Part shown: in pieces, positions 54,712 through 63,847 of the stretch | Layout: every line of letters begins with the position of its first letter | How positions within the stretch are numbered: position 1 is the stretch's first letter | Source: Prolixibacteraceae bacterium | GTDB lineage: Bacteria > Bacteroidota > Bacteroidia > Bacteroidales > Prolixibacteraceae | Assembly (NCBI GenBank): GCA_018648265.1 | Contig: JABGRN010000010.1 | Span: forward strand, 23,256 to 87,255 | Length of the DNA stretch: 64,000 nt | Reading direction: 5' to 3' | Notes under the pieces: generated by a model | Seen by the model: the letters and a program-made list of their open reading frames with translations, nothing else | Database searches by the model: none | Told to the model about the DNA's origin: nothing | Position numbers and translations under genes: made by a program

Positions 54712-54900
54712 CTATTTAATTTCTTTATGAACTGTAACCTTTTTCAGGATCCGGTTATATTTTTTCAATTCCATGCGGTCTGGGGTATTTTTTCGGTTTT
54801 TCGTTGTAATATACCTCGAAGTACCCGGAACCCCACTGTTTTTGTGTTCAGTACATTCAATAATAACCTGAATCCTATTACCTTTGCTTTTTTTTGCCAT
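54712..54900 (-). CDS. rpmG: 50S ribosomal protein L33
   Basis: The 62-residue protein starts [16 protein letters not shown] and has the family block [21 protein letters not shown]. Only one of the four zinc-ligand cysteines of zinc-binding L33 forms is present, so this is the zinc-independent (C-minus) form. It lies 11 bases after rpmB. Confidence 0.97.
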   Translation of the reverse strand: MAKKSKGNRIQVIIECTEHKNSGVPGTSRYITTKNRKNTPDRMELKKYNRILKKVTVHKEIK

Positions 54901-54911
54901 TGCTAAACTCC

Positions 54912-55154
54912 TTAATATTTATCGATAAAACCTTTTTCCTTTGCGGTCTTTAAAGCAGCTTTCATCCCATTTTTATTAATGGTACGAATGCCCGCAGCAG
55001 AAACTGTTAATTGTATCCAACGATCTTCATCGGGGAAATAAAATTTCTTTTTAAACAGGTTGACATCGAACTTTCTTTTGGTCCTCCTTTTCGAGTGAGA
55101 TACATTGTTGCCCACCATCGAACTCTTACCTGTTATTTGACAAACTCTTGACAT
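54912..55154 (-). CDS. rpmB: 50S ribosomal protein L28
   Basis: The 80-residue protein opens [21 protein letters not shown], typical of L28, and ends with [13 protein letters not shown] and a basic tail. It is the first gene of the rpmB-rpmG-DUF4295 operon. The single Cys5 replaces the zinc-ribbon Cys set of some L28 proteins, so this is a zinc-independent form. Confidence 0.97.
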   Translation of the reverse strand: MSRVCQITGKSSMVGNNVSHSKRRTKRKFDVNLFKKKFYFPDEDRWIQLTVSAAGIRTINKNGMKAALKTAKEKGFIDKY

Positions 55155-55639
55155 TTTTATAATTTCTTGATGATCAAAACAAACACCTTATTTAAACGGC
55201 TTGCAAAGGAAATACTTTTTTAATAAAAAATCAAGTAGTTGTCAAAGTTTTTCGATAAACAATTAACAATTAATTGTTAACTAATTTTTTCACTTATCAA
55301 GTTTGCAAATTTATTATAAATTGTATTGTTCTTTAAAAATTCAAGCTCTAAATACAACTTAAGGGCATCTCTAAAATGGGATTCAGTTCTTTCTAATCAG
55401 GTTTACCTATTTCAATTTAGGTCCTTGCATAATTCGGTAATTTTTGAAGACAAGAACCAAATAACAAATCACACATAACAAACCTGTCCTGCGTCTGATG
55501 GATAAATTCAAAATCTCAATTTTCAAATGCGCAAAAGCTTTTTAAATATTAAGTTTTTGGGGGTTGTAATATATTTGCCAATTGGAGTTTGTAATTTGAG
55601 ATTTTTATTATTTGTTATAATTTCAGGCTTAAAGACATA
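55155..55639. other. Intergenic region upstream of rpmB with palindrome and family-3 repeat end
   Basis: Two items are visible: an AT palindrome TTAACAATTAATTGTTAA at 55263-55280 within the rpmB promoter area, and AGGGCATCTCTAAAA at 55362-55376, the left end of the family-3 repeat. The rest carries no ORF. Confidence 0.45.
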
Positions 55640-55920
55640 AGCCTACTCTGAAAAGTCAAAACATCCGTCATTGTTAGGTACGAAAAAATTCTGCATCTCT
55701 GTAAGTGTGGTTGTTGAAAATGATTAACTTCGTTACCAACGACAGATCTTAATTTAGAGATCCCGAAACGAGTTCGGGATGACGTTCAAAACACAGACCT
55801 TAGTTCATAATATCGTCATGCTGAACTTGTTTCAGCATCTCTGTCATTACCTCATTATGCCCATTCAAAAAAATGGGTGACCACTCGCAATGACGAAAAA
55901 TCACTCTTCGGAATAGCCTC
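55640..55920. repeat. Family-4 composite repeat flanked by an 8-bp direct repeat (281 bp)
   Basis: The left end AGCCTACTCTGAAAAGT and the right end (reverse complement) GAGGCTATTCCGAAGAGT are imperfect inverted repeats. AAGACATA flanks it on both sides (55632-55639 and 55921-55928), which fits a target-site duplication. Inside are the hairpin-forming blocks CCCGAAACGAGTTCGGG and GTCATGCTGAACTTGTTTCAGCATC and, near the right end, CGCAATGACG, blocks of the kind dispersed in Bacteroidota genomes. No ORF is supported. Confidence 0.7.
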
Positions 55921-56044
55921 AAGACATACTTTAGTTAATTCAGATTTCATATATAATTAATAAAAGTATATTTTTTTGTGAACTTATTCTCGAAATGAAT
56001 GTTTAAATTGCATATAATTAATTTTTAACAAAAGACATTTTATT

Positions 56045-56692
56045 ATGGAAGAAGAAAAAGTAAACCAGATGCCAAGGATTGGTGATATGGCTCCCGATTT
56101 TAAAGCCAACACTACTCACGGCCCCATCCAGTTTTCAGAATTTATAAAAGATAACTGGGTAATTTTATTTTCGCACCCGGCAGATTTTACACCGGTTTGC
56201 ACCACCGAAATGAGTGGTTTTGCATTAAGAAGCGATGAATTTGACGCGTTAAACACAAAACTTATCGGTTTAAGTATCGACAGTATCCACTCGCACATTG
56301 CCTGGGTTAACAATGTAAAGAAAAACACTGGTGTGTTGTTTAACTTTCCGATTATTGCTGATATCGACATGAAAGTTTCAAAAATTTATGGAATGCTTCA
56401 GCCAAATGAAAGTGAAACGGCTGCTGTTCGTGCCGTATTTTTTATCGACCCGGTCGGAAAAATCAGGTTAATGATGTATTACCCGCTAAATGTTGGCCGG
56501 AATATGGATGAAATTATGCGCTCGCTTATTGCCTTACAAACATCTGACAAACATGGTGTTGCCATGCCACTAAACTGGCAACCGGGAGAAAAAGTTATTG
56601 TGCCTCCACCAAAAACCGTTGCAGAAATGGAAGAACGCGAAAAAAGTGACTACGAAATGGTTGACTTTTATTTGGCAAAAAAGGACTTGTAA
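56045..56692 (+). CDS. 1-Cys peroxiredoxin (Prx6-type)
   Basis: The 215-residue protein reduces hydrogen peroxide and alkyl hydroperoxides. The peroxidatic cysteine is Cys52 in PADFTPVCTTEM, and there is no other cysteine in the protein, so it works as a 1-Cys enzyme needing an external thiol. The C-terminal extension (about 165-215) is typical of the Prx6 group. Cytoplasmic. It ends at a strong bidirectional terminator shared with the convergent TPR gene. Confidence 0.95.
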   Translation: MEEEKVNQMPRIGDMAPDFKANTTHGPIQFSEFIKDNWVILFSHPADFTPVCTTEMSGFALRSDEFDALNTKLIGLSIDSIHSHIAWVNNVKKNTGVLFNFPIIADIDMKVSKIYGMLQPNESETAAVRAVFFIDPVGKIRLMMYYPLNVGRNMDEIMRSLIALQTSDKHGVAMPLNWQPGEKVIVPPPKTVAEMEEREKSDYEMVDFYLAKKDL

Positions 56693-56786
56693 AAACAAGT
56701 TATTAAAATTATTACGGGGTCGTCCTTTAAAAGATAATCCCGTTTTTTTATATACATATTACAATGAATCAGGTTTTTCGACAATA

Positions 56787-56821
56787 AAAAAGCCGCTTAA
56801 ACTCAATTTAAGCGGCTTTTT
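56787..56821. terminator. Bidirectional terminator
   Basis: AAAAAGCCGCTTAAA and TTTAAGCGGCTTTTT form a perfect 15-bp stem with a five-base loop between the convergent peroxiredoxin and TPR genes. Confidence 0.92.
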
Positions 56822-56839
56822 CAAAATATTTTATATCAA

Positions 56840-57688
56840 CTATAAAACTGCCGTACAAGCATCGATCAACTTTTGTGCATTTACATTTGTTGCATCCAAT
56901 GCTTTAGCCTTTTCAAGTATTTCAACTGCTGCAGAAAATTCCACTTTAGCTTTTTCAACTTCCGCGGTGTAAGCAGCATCGTCAGTTTTTAAAGTGCCAT
57001 CGTTAACTTTCTGATTGGCAGCACCTAAAATTGCTGCACCTTTTTTGTACAAATTATTACCTTCGGTAACATAAATTTTTGCAAGTGCAGGAGCAATTTT
57101 ACTGTCACCTGGAAATTTTACAGCCCCTTCTTCCAAAGTAGCTTTGTATTCATCCGATTTCTTTTGTTTATTTAAAACAACTGCTTTGTAATACAATGCA
57201 GTTTCACCTTTGTAATTGTTTTCCACCGACTGACTAAAAAGAGCAACAGCATCGTCGAGTAAACTACCACGGTACGAAGCAATTGCAGCGTTATAAACCA
57301 TAGCTTTTGTATCCCCTTCAGAAGTTTCAATTGCTTGTTTAAAACAACCAACTGCATTTTTATAATCTTTAACTTTATTATATGCTAATGCTTTGTATTC
57401 GTGACATTTCGAAACATTTGTACCTGCTTCAATTGCTTTGTCGAAATATTTTACTGCCCCTTCCAAATTTTCAGCTTTGTAAGCTGCAAAACCAATATTA
57501 TAATTAATTGACACATCTACCTGAACATCTCCAATATTGTTCATTGCCTCATCGTAAAGGGTAAATGCTGTGGCATAATCCTGTGCTTTTAGTGCTTCGT
57601 TTGCCTGATTAAGTTTTTCCGCTGCATCCTGGGCAAACGAAAATATCGTAAAAAAAACTGCTACTGTTAACAATACTACTTTTTTCAT
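56840..57688 (-). CDS. Secreted tetratricopeptide-repeat protein
   Basis: The 282-residue protein has a Sec signal ending near FSFAQD. Several TPR units are visible from about 25 to 195 (pattern ALKAQDYATAFTLYDEAM, NLEGAVKYFDKAI, DYKNAVGCFKQAI, LLDDAVALFSQSV). The C-terminal part is helical. TPR proteins of this sort are periplasmic scaffolds. No partner is indicated by the neighbours. It is monocistronic between a terminator and its own upstream region. Confidence 0.88.
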   Translation of the reverse strand: MKKVVLLTVAVFFTIFSFAQDAAEKLNQANEALKAQDYATAFTLYDEAMNNIGDVQVDVSINYNIGFAAYKAENLEGAVKYFDKAIEAGTNVSKCHEYKALAYNKVKDYKNAVGCFKQAIETSEGDTKAMVYNAAIASYRGSLLDDAVALFSQSVENNYKGETALYYKAVVLNKQKKSDEYKATLEEGAVKFPGDSKIAPALAKIYVTEGNNLYKKGAAILGAANQKVNDGTLKTDDAAYTAEVEKAKVEFSAAVEILEKAKALDATNVNAQKLIDACTAVL

Positions 57689-58011
57689 CTTAGAATCTTA
57701 CTTTAAATTTAACTTACTTTATTTTAATACTTTAACTACTATTTTTTAGAAAAGCCCAAAAATACTAATTCTGAACTTAAAACCTAAAACAATTATGAAA
57801 GTTTAAAGGTTTTATTGACATTGGTCCTGTTTTTCAATTTCCCCAAAAATATTTTTTAAACTAATTTTGTTTTCTAAACTCAATTTTCAGGCATAAAAAC
57901 TTAAAACAATATTTAAACATTTTGGGTGACTAAAAGTTTAGGATAAATAATATTGGATGCAGGTTTAACAATATTCAGTAACAAAAAACCTTAATTATCT
58001 CTTTAATTGCA
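57689..58011. other. Intergenic region, nothing recognised
   Basis: AT-rich, no ORF or strong structure seen; it should include the TPR gene promoter. Confidence 0.4.
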
Positions 58012-59127
58012 TTATAAATTGACAGCCAATTTTTTTATCGACTTTGCAAATTCATAACAAAAATTATACAGAAGTTTTTGTACATCTTTCATGGCTTCTT
58101 CAAGTGCCATTGGTTGGTTTACAATGCTGTAAATACCGTCGAATGCCGATGAAGCTTTTTGTTCCACACTTCCGGCAATGGCGAAAACAGGTTTTCTATA
58201 TTTTCGGGCCATCTCTGCAACTGCAAAAGGAGCTTTATTATTTAATGTTTGTCCATCTATTTTTCCCTCGCCGGTAATTACAATATCGGCCCATTTTACA
58301 TGTTCAGCAAAATTAAGTTGCGACAAAATAAAATTTGCTCCCGGCACAATTTCAGCACTAAAAAATGCGAGTAACGGAACTGCAATTCCACCGGCTGCAC
58401 CCCCACCCTCAACATTTATCAAATCTTTTCTGCTTTCATCGTAAATAGTCCTGGCCCAATTTTTTAGGCCTTCTTCTAAAACGGGGATCATTTCGGGAGT
58501 TGCGCCTTTTTGGGGTCCGAAAACTGCTGCTGCTCCATTTGTACCTAGCAGGGGATTATCAACATCGCAAATGATTTTTATTGAAATATTCTTGGGAATT
58601 CCCGGTTTCTGAATTTTACTAATCTCAATCAAATTTTTTCCATTACCTGGTAGTTTTTTCCCATTTTCGTTAAAAAATTGAAAGCCCAAAGCTTCCATCA
58701 TTCCAAAACCTCCGTCAACGGTGGCACTTCCACCGATTCCTAAAAAAATCTGATCGCACCCTTTTTCAATAGCATCTGAAATAAGTTGACCTGTTCCAAA
58801 ACTTGAAGCTTTATATGGATTCAGTTCCTGATTTTTTACCAATTTAATTCCCGAAGCATCAGCCATTTCAATAATTGCCGTATTCCCTGAGACAGCATAT
58901 TTCGATTGTACCATTTCTCCAAAAGGTCCTTGCACATTAACCCTGATTTCTTCGGCTTTCATTTTTCGTTTCAAAATTTCGCCGGTAAAATCGCCGCCAT
59001 CGGCCACCGGAACTTTTCGAATTATAAATTCTTGCGAACAACTCAAAAATGCATCTTCAACAACATCAGCAAAATCGAAAGCATTAATGCTTCCTTTCAT
59101 CGAATTTGGTGCAACTAATATTTTCAT
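58012..59127 (-). CDS. Glycerate kinase
   Basis: The 371-residue protein matches the type 1 glycerate kinase family (GlxK/GarK): MKILVAPNSMKGS at the start, VADGGDFT, GTGQLISDAI, LGIGGSATVDGG, and the ADIVITGEGKIDGQTL motif. It phosphorylates D-glycerate to 2- or 3-phosphoglycerate, feeding glycolysis. Its ATG overlaps the stop codon of the upstream RSH gene by 4 bases (ATGA), so the two are translationally coupled. That pairing of a stringent-response gene with a metabolic kinase is probably incidental to operon layout. Confidence 0.95.
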   Translation of the reverse strand: MKILVAPNSMKGSINAFDFADVVEDAFLSCSQEFIIRKVPVADGGDFTGEILKRKMKAEEIRVNVQGPFGEMVQSKYAVSGNTAIIEMADASGIKLVKNQELNPYKASSFGTGQLISDAIEKGCDQIFLGIGGSATVDGGFGMMEALGFQFFNENGKKLPGNGKNLIEISKIQKPGIPKNISIKIICDVDNPLLGTNGAAAVFGPQKGATPEMIPVLEEGLKNWARTIYDESRKDLINVEGGGAAGGIAVPLLAFFSAEIVPGANFILSQLNFAEHVKWADIVITGEGKIDGQTLNNKAPFAVAEMARKYRKPVFAIAGSVEQKASSAFDGIYSIVNQPMALEEAMKDVQKLLYNFCYEFAKSIKKLAVNL

Positions 59128-61313
59128 TTTTCTCCCCGTGTTACCGAAATTACCCCTTTAACTTTTTCCAATTTATGAATCAAAAACTCAAGATGATCGA
59201 GATTATAAACCAAAACTTTCAATATCCCTTCAAACAGGCCTTTGTCAGACTCAATATTAATCGATCGCATTTGAGTTCCAATATCTTTGGCAATAATATG
59301 CGAAATTTCGGAAACTATTCCCAACTCGTCGGTACCTGAAACAAATAAAGTTGTTAAAAACGAACTCCGGCTTGTTGTATCTTTCCACCTTGCTTTAATT
59401 ACCCTGTATGGAAATCGTTCTTTCATTTGCGGTGCATTCGGACAATTATTCCGATGAATTTTAATTCCTTCTTTTATAGTTACAAAACCATAAATAGAAT
59501 CGCCAAAAACCGGGTTGCAACATGGTGCCAATTTGTAATTCATGTTTTTGAGGTTGTTGTCGATTACCAAAAAATCATCTCCACCGTCAAAAGTCAAATC
59601 CTTAACTTCCTTTTTAGGAAGGATTTCTTCGATTTTCAACTTGGCATTTTCTTCTACTTTTTCAGTAAAAATAGATTTAACATCCAAGGCATCAATTTTT
59701 CCAATTGCCAGGTCGTAGTAAAAATCGACGGCTAGTTTAAAGCCATATTTTTTAAGAATTTTACGAATAGCATCATCATTCAAATCAATTTTCCAGTTTT
59801 TAAATTTGCGGATTAATATTTCGCGTCCTTGTGCTGCCTGGTTATTTCGCTCTTCATTTAAACTTGCCTTAACTTTGTTTTTTGCTTTTGAGGTCACTAA
59901 AAAATCAAGCCAGTCTAATTTTGGTTTCTGGCTGTTTGATGTGTCAATCGTTATTTGATCGCCATTTTTTAATTTGTATTTCAGGGTAACCTTTTTGCCA
60001 TTGACCTTTCCTCCCATACACGTATCGCCCAACTGCGAATGAATATCATATGCAAAATCAAGCATAGTTGCTCCTTGTGGAAGTTTTTTCAAATCGCCTT
60101 TGGGAGTAAACACAAAAATCTCGTCGCTGTAAATATCCAACCTAAACTGGTCAATAAAATCAATTACACTCAATTCCGGGTTTTCCAAAATATCACGTAT
60201 TCCCACCAACCATGAATCAAAACCTGAGCTCTCTTTTCCCCCTTTGTATTTCCAGTGGGCCGCCAATCCTTTTTCAGCTATATCGTCCATCCGCCTCGTA
60301 CGAATTTGAATTTCTACCCATTTCCCCTGCGGTCCTAAAACGGTGGTGTGCAGCGATTCATATCCATTCGATTTTGGAATCGAAATCCAGTCACGCAATC
60401 GATCGGGATTAGTTTGATATTCCTCAGTAACAAAAGAATAAGCAATCCAGCAGTCCGATTTTTCATCTTCTGGCTTTGAATCCAAAATAATACGGATTGC
60501 AAATAAATCCATCACTTCATCAAAAGAAACATCTTTCTTTTGCATTTTATTCCAAATAGAAAAAATGGATTTTGTACGCGCTTTCATTGAAAACGTAAAA
60601 CCTTTCTTTTTCAGCTTCTTTTCGACAGGTTTAACAAATTCAGCAACAAAACCAGCCCGCTCTTTTTCGGTTTCTTTTAACCGCTGAACTACGTAATTAA
60701 ATGCATCGGGTTTTTCGAATTTAAGGCACAAATCCTGTAACTCAGAATTGATAGCATGCAATCCTAAACGATGGGCAAGTGGAGCATATAAATGCGAAGT
60801 TTCGGTAGCCATGCGTTTCTGGCCCTCAACATCATACAATTCTAAATTACGCATTACCTGCAAACGATCAGCAATTTTTATTATAATCACCCGTACATCG
60901 CCTGCCAACGCCAACAACAACTTTCGATAATTTTCAGAATGAATATCAACTGTTTCAGTGCTAAGGGCATTGATTTTAGATATTCCATCGAGAATAGAAA
61001 AAATATGAGTTCCAAATTCCTTTTCAATGTCCGCATGAGTTGCTTTTTTATCAAGCCCGGCATACATAACATTGTGGAGCATTCCGGTAATAACTGAATC
61101 GGGTTCCAGACCAATCTCCATTGCAATAATGGTAGCGACTTCCAGCGAATGATTTAAAATGACCTCCCCTGTTTTAAATTTATTTTCGCCAATTATTAAA
61201 CGCGCATACTGAAAAGCTTTTTCAAATTTGCTTAACGCATTTCCATCCCAGTTTGACTTGCAAAACTCTTTTAAATCATCAAATCTCGTTAATATCTGTT
61301 CTTCCGTTTCCAT
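59124..61313 (-). CDS. relA: Long RelA/SpoT homologue, RelA-type with degenerate hydrolase site
   Basis: The 729-residue protein has an HD domain (about 50-180), synthetase (about 230-360), TGS (about 395-460) and a C-terminal ACT domain (about 655-729). The synthetase looks intact: RLRDWISIPKSNGYESLH and VEIQIRT. In the hydrolase domain, His55 remains but the HD pair is H80-N81, the following ED is YA, and the DRLHNM helix reads DRLQVM (149-154). So it probably makes (p)ppGpp and cannot hydrolyse it. A second, hydrolase-competent RSH would be needed elsewhere. The name relA follows this reading. Confidence 0.87.
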   Translation of the reverse strand: METEEQILTRFDDLKEFCKSNWDGNALSKFEKAFQYARLIIGENKFKTGEVILNHSLEVATIIAMEIGLEPDSVITGMLHNVMYAGLDKKATHADIEKEFGTHIFSILDGISKINALSTETVDIHSENYRKLLLALAGDVRVIIIKIADRLQVMRNLELYDVEGQKRMATETSHLYAPLAHRLGLHAINSELQDLCLKFEKPDAFNYVVQRLKETEKERAGFVAEFVKPVEKKLKKKGFTFSMKARTKSIFSIWNKMQKKDVSFDEVMDLFAIRIILDSKPEDEKSDCWIAYSFVTEEYQTNPDRLRDWISIPKSNGYESLHTTVLGPQGKWVEIQIRTRRMDDIAEKGLAAHWKYKGGKESSGFDSWLVGIRDILENPELSVIDFIDQFRLDIYSDEIFVFTPKGDLKKLPQGATMLDFAYDIHSQLGDTCMGGKVNGKKVTLKYKLKNGDQITIDTSNSQKPKLDWLDFLVTSKAKNKVKASLNEERNNQAAQGREILIRKFKNWKIDLNDDAIRKILKKYGFKLAVDFYYDLAIGKIDALDVKSIFTEKVEENAKLKIEEILPKKEVKDLTFDGGDDFLVIDNNLKNMNYKLAPCCNPVFGDSIYGFVTIKEGIKIHRNNCPNAPQMKERFPYRVIKARWKDTTSRSSFLTTLFVSGTDELGIVSEISHIIAKDIGTQMRSINIESDKGLFEGILKVLVYNLDHLEFLIHKLEKVKGVISVTRGEK

Positions 61314-61448
61314 AAACTTTGTTCAATTCTGTCATAGATTCTTAAGCCCATAAATCCCCAAAAGGTGCACTTTGGCTACCAAATTTTTACACCCTCCCCT
61401 TTTGTAACTTTCAGGTTCCAGATCGAAACATTCTTTTTCAAAACAAAA

Positions 61449-61472
61449 AAGGCTGCAAATTAGCAGCCTTTC
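61449..61472 (-). terminator. Terminator of the ferritin gene
   Basis: Read on the minus strand, AAAGGCTGC pairs with GCAGCCTTT around a six-base loop and continues into TTTTTG. It lies 24 bases past the ferritin stop. Confidence 0.85.
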
Positions 61473-61495
61473 AATGAATTGTATATTAAAAATCC

Positions 61496-62011
61496 TTATC
61501 CTGCTGCTTGTGTTTCATCTACAAAAGTACGCTGGCGCATTTCGCGATCGAGCATAAATATACCATTTCCCTGGCCATTAATCAATTTTAAGGTGTCGAG
61601 AATTTCCTGTACGTTAGCTTCTTCTTCTACTTGTTCGTCAACAAACCAACGAAGGAAACTTTGGGTTGCATGGTCGCTTTCCGAGATTGCGATATCAACC
61701 AAATTATTAACCAAACTGGTTACAAGTTGTTCGTGTTCAAGTGTTTTTTCTACTACATCAATTACACTTTCAAATTCTATATCAACCTGTTTTATTGCCT
61801 TAATTTCCACTTTTCCACCACGCTCGTTCACATAATTAAAAAATTTATTGGCGTGGGTTAATTCTTCCTGGTACTGAATATACATCCAGTTGGCAAAACC
61901 TGGCAAACCTTTATCGTTTAAATACGCCGACATTGAAAGATAAAGAAATGCGGAATATTGTTCTGCATTTATTTGCTCGTTAAGCGCATTTAGCATTTTT
62001 TCTTTTAACAT
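61496..62011 (-). CDS. Ferritin (non-heme)
   Basis: I start at the ATG at 62011 (171 residues, MLKEKMLNALNEQINAEQYSA). The same frame is open 77 codons further upstream, but that part reads through CRISPR repeats and is not protein-like. Ferroxidase-centre residues are visible in the four-helix bundle: Glu of NEQINAEQYS, EELTHANKF with Glu/His, and ISESDHATQSFLRWFVDEQVEEE. It stores iron as a 24-mer in the cytoplasm, close to bacterial FtnA. The CRISPR array begins 84 bases upstream of its start. Confidence 0.96.
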   Translation of the reverse strand: MLKEKMLNALNEQINAEQYSAFLYLSMSAYLNDKGLPGFANWMYIQYQEELTHANKFFNYVNERGGKVEIKAIKQVDIEFESVIDVVEKTLEHEQLVTSLVNNLVDIAISESDHATQSFLRWFVDEQVEEEANVQEILDTLKLINGQGNGIFMLDREMRQRTFVDETQAAG

Positions 62012-62094
62012 GATTCCTTTGATTTTAATTTGAGCTAAAAATAAGAAAAACCATAGAGATATTAAAATCCGTAAACAAGAATTCGTGATAACAC

Positions 62095-63355
62095 TTTGTG
62101 AATTGCTTTCAAATTGTATTTTATAGATCTTTGACACAGTAATATTTCTGAATGAGAACTGGCACAGTACGTTGTGAATTGCTTTCAAATTGTATTTTAT
62201 CGATCTTTGACACAGTATTTTGAATTTTGGGCGCACACACAAATCCGTTGTGAATTGCTTTCAAATTGTATTTTATCGATCTTTGACACAGTAAAATTAA
62301 CTCATGAAAGGCGGCTACTTGGGTTGTGAATTGCTTTCAAATTGTATTTTATCGATCTTTGACACAGTGCCTGGACAAAGCGTGCAACGATATTTTGGGT
62401 TGTGAATTGCTTTCAAATTGTATTTTATCGATCTTTGACACAGTCAGACCTGTCAACAGTATTGTCATCTATGTGTTGTGAATTGCTTTCAAATTGTATT
62501 TTATCGATCTTTGACACAGTCAATTACAGGCGAATCTTTGTCCCTTCGTAGTTGTGAATTGCTTTCAAATTGTATTTTATCGATCTTTGACACAGTTACA
62601 AGAATTAACGACACTTCTTAAAAAGGGTTGTGAATTGCTTTCAAATTGTATTTTATCGATCTTTGACACAGTTATCAATCAAAGTTAGGTTCGCCATCTT
62701 GTGTTGTGAATTGCTTTCAAATTGTATTTTATCGATCTTTGACACAGTAGTTTACGACACAGTTAACGAGGGATTACTGTTGTGAATTGCTTTCAAATTG
62801 TATTTTATCGATCTTTGACACAGTTTTGCAATGAACCAGGCCACTACGGGAGCAGTTGTGAATTGCTTTCAAATTGTATTTTATCGATCTTTGACACAGT
62901 ATACAATTGAAAACATGAATCCAGCTTGTAGTTGTGAATTGCTTTCAAATTGTATTTTATCGATCTTTGACACAGTCTTTTGCTGGGGATCATATAACAA
63001 CAGGCGTTGTGAATTGCTTTCAAATTGTATTTTATCGATCTTTGACACAGTATACCTTAAAAAGGATCTATGCAGGGCTGGGTTGTGAATTGCTTTCAAA
63101 TTGTATTTTATCGATCTTTGACACAGTAAACTTCCCTAAAACAAGGTTTAACCGCGTGTTGTGAATTGCTTTCAAATTGTATTTTATCGATCTTTGACAC
63201 AGTGCTTCTCCTCAAGCAGGGAGTTTAAACGTTGTTGTGAATTGCTTTCAAATTGTATTTTATCGATCTTTGACACAGTAATCGTATTTTTAATATTTCA
63301 ATTCAAACAGTTGTGAATTGCTTTCAAATTGTATTTTATCGATCTTTGACACAGT
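62095..63355 (+). CRISPR. CRISPR array, 17 repeats of 46 bp and 16 spacers
   Basis: The repeat starts GTTGTGAATTGCTTTCAAAT and ends CGATCTTTGACACAGT. Repeat starts: 62095, 62171, 62247, 62323, 62399, 62475, 62551, 62627, 62703, 62779, 62855, 62931, 63006, 63082, 63158, 63234 and 63310. Fifteen spacers are 30 bases and the one at 62977-63005 is 29. Sixteen repeats are identical; the one at 62095 is degenerate (first G to T, and TATCGATC to TATAGATC). The GTTG start and 46-base length are typical of type II-C arrays of Bacteroidota, and cas2 lies 150 bases to the right. By eye no spacer matches the rest of the window. Confidence 0.98.
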
Positions 63356-63425
63356 ATTGTTACCCTAAGTTATTGGGATAGAATGTTTTAGGTCGAAAAG
63401 CAGGATTAAAAAAAGATTGCTGTGT

Positions 63426-63461
63426 AACCGTCTGGTTTTGAATAATCAGGCGGTTTTTTTT
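63426..63461 (+). terminator. Plus-strand terminator downstream of the CRISPR array
   Basis: AACCGTCTG pairs with CAGGCGGTT (one G-U), followed by a T run, on the plus strand only. It would stop transcripts leaving the array rightwards, which supports plus-strand crRNA transcription. Confidence 0.75.
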
Positions 63462-63463
63462 GT

Positions 63464-63498
63464 AAGTGTCGGCGTGACTGAGAGTCACACCGACACTT
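63464..63498 (-). terminator. Minus-strand terminator of the cas operon
   Basis: AAGTGTCGGCGTGACT and AGTCACACCGACACTT form a 16-bp stem with a GAG loop. The only mismatch becomes a G-U pair in the minus-strand RNA, which then runs into T after ACAAAAAAAA-type sequence. It lies just after the cas2 stop codon. Confidence 0.75.
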
Positions 63499-63505
63499 TT
63501 AAATT

Positions 63506-63847
63506 TTAAAAAAGTTCCAATTGTTGCGGGGTTTCGGGACGATTTGCTTCTGCTTCGCCCCTGAAAAACTCCATCATCCCAAATTGTTTATCAGTTATTG
63601 TAAAAATAATGATTTCGCCCTTGGGCGGCAAAAACGATTTTACGCGCCGGATATGGACTTCTGCATTTTCGCGGCTGTTTGAATGGCGGGTATAAATTGA
63701 AAACTGCAACATGGTAAACCCGTCTTTTTGCAGGTTTTTACGAAACCTTGTATAATTACGCCGATCTTTTTTTGTATCGGTTGGTAAATCGAAAAAAACA
63801 AAAACCCACATAACACGGTATTGGTTTAATCGGTCAAGTTTATTCAT
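63506..63847 (-). CDS. cas2: CRISPR-associated endonuclease Cas2
   Basis: The 113-residue protein has the Cas2 ferredoxin-like fold opening RVMWVFVFFDLPTDTKKDR with the metal-binding Asp20, then FRKNLQKDGFTMLQFSIYTR. With Cas1 it integrates new spacers. The sequence is closest in style to type II Cas2 of Bacteroidota. Its start overlaps the stop of the cas1 3' end by 8 bases, as in cas9-cas1-cas2 operons; cas9 would be beyond the right edge. The array lies downstream, to the left. Confidence 0.95.
   Translation of the reverse strand: MNKLDRLNQYRVMWVFVFFDLPTDTKKDRRNYTRFRKNLQKDGFTMLQFSIYTRHSNSRENAEVHIRRVKSFLPPKGEIIIFTITDKQFGMMEFFRGEAEANRPETPQQLELF

Noticed and set aside
55263..55280. AT palindrome TTAACAATTAATTGTTAA as an operator
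   Set aside because: It lies in very AT-rich DNA where such palindromes arise easily; noted only in the region description.
62012..62242. Longer ferritin reading frame starting at 62242
   Set aside because: The extra 77 codons read through CRISPR repeats and spacer; the ferritin family starts at MLKEKMLNALNEQ.
62749..62778. Spacer containing GACACAGT, the end of the repeat
   Set aside because: Eight bases of identity in a 30-base spacer is weak; spacing to the next repeat is normal, so it is not a partial repeat.
62831..63164. Three overlapping ORFs inside the CRISPR array on both strands
   Set aside because: They are translations of the repeat unit (CELLSNCILSIFDTV and its reverse), not genes.
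63356..63505. Possible tracrRNA between the array and cas2
   Set aside because: I find no anti-repeat to GTTGTGAATTGCTTTC on either strand here; the two hairpins are better explained as terminators. The tracrRNA is probably beyond the right edge, near cas9.
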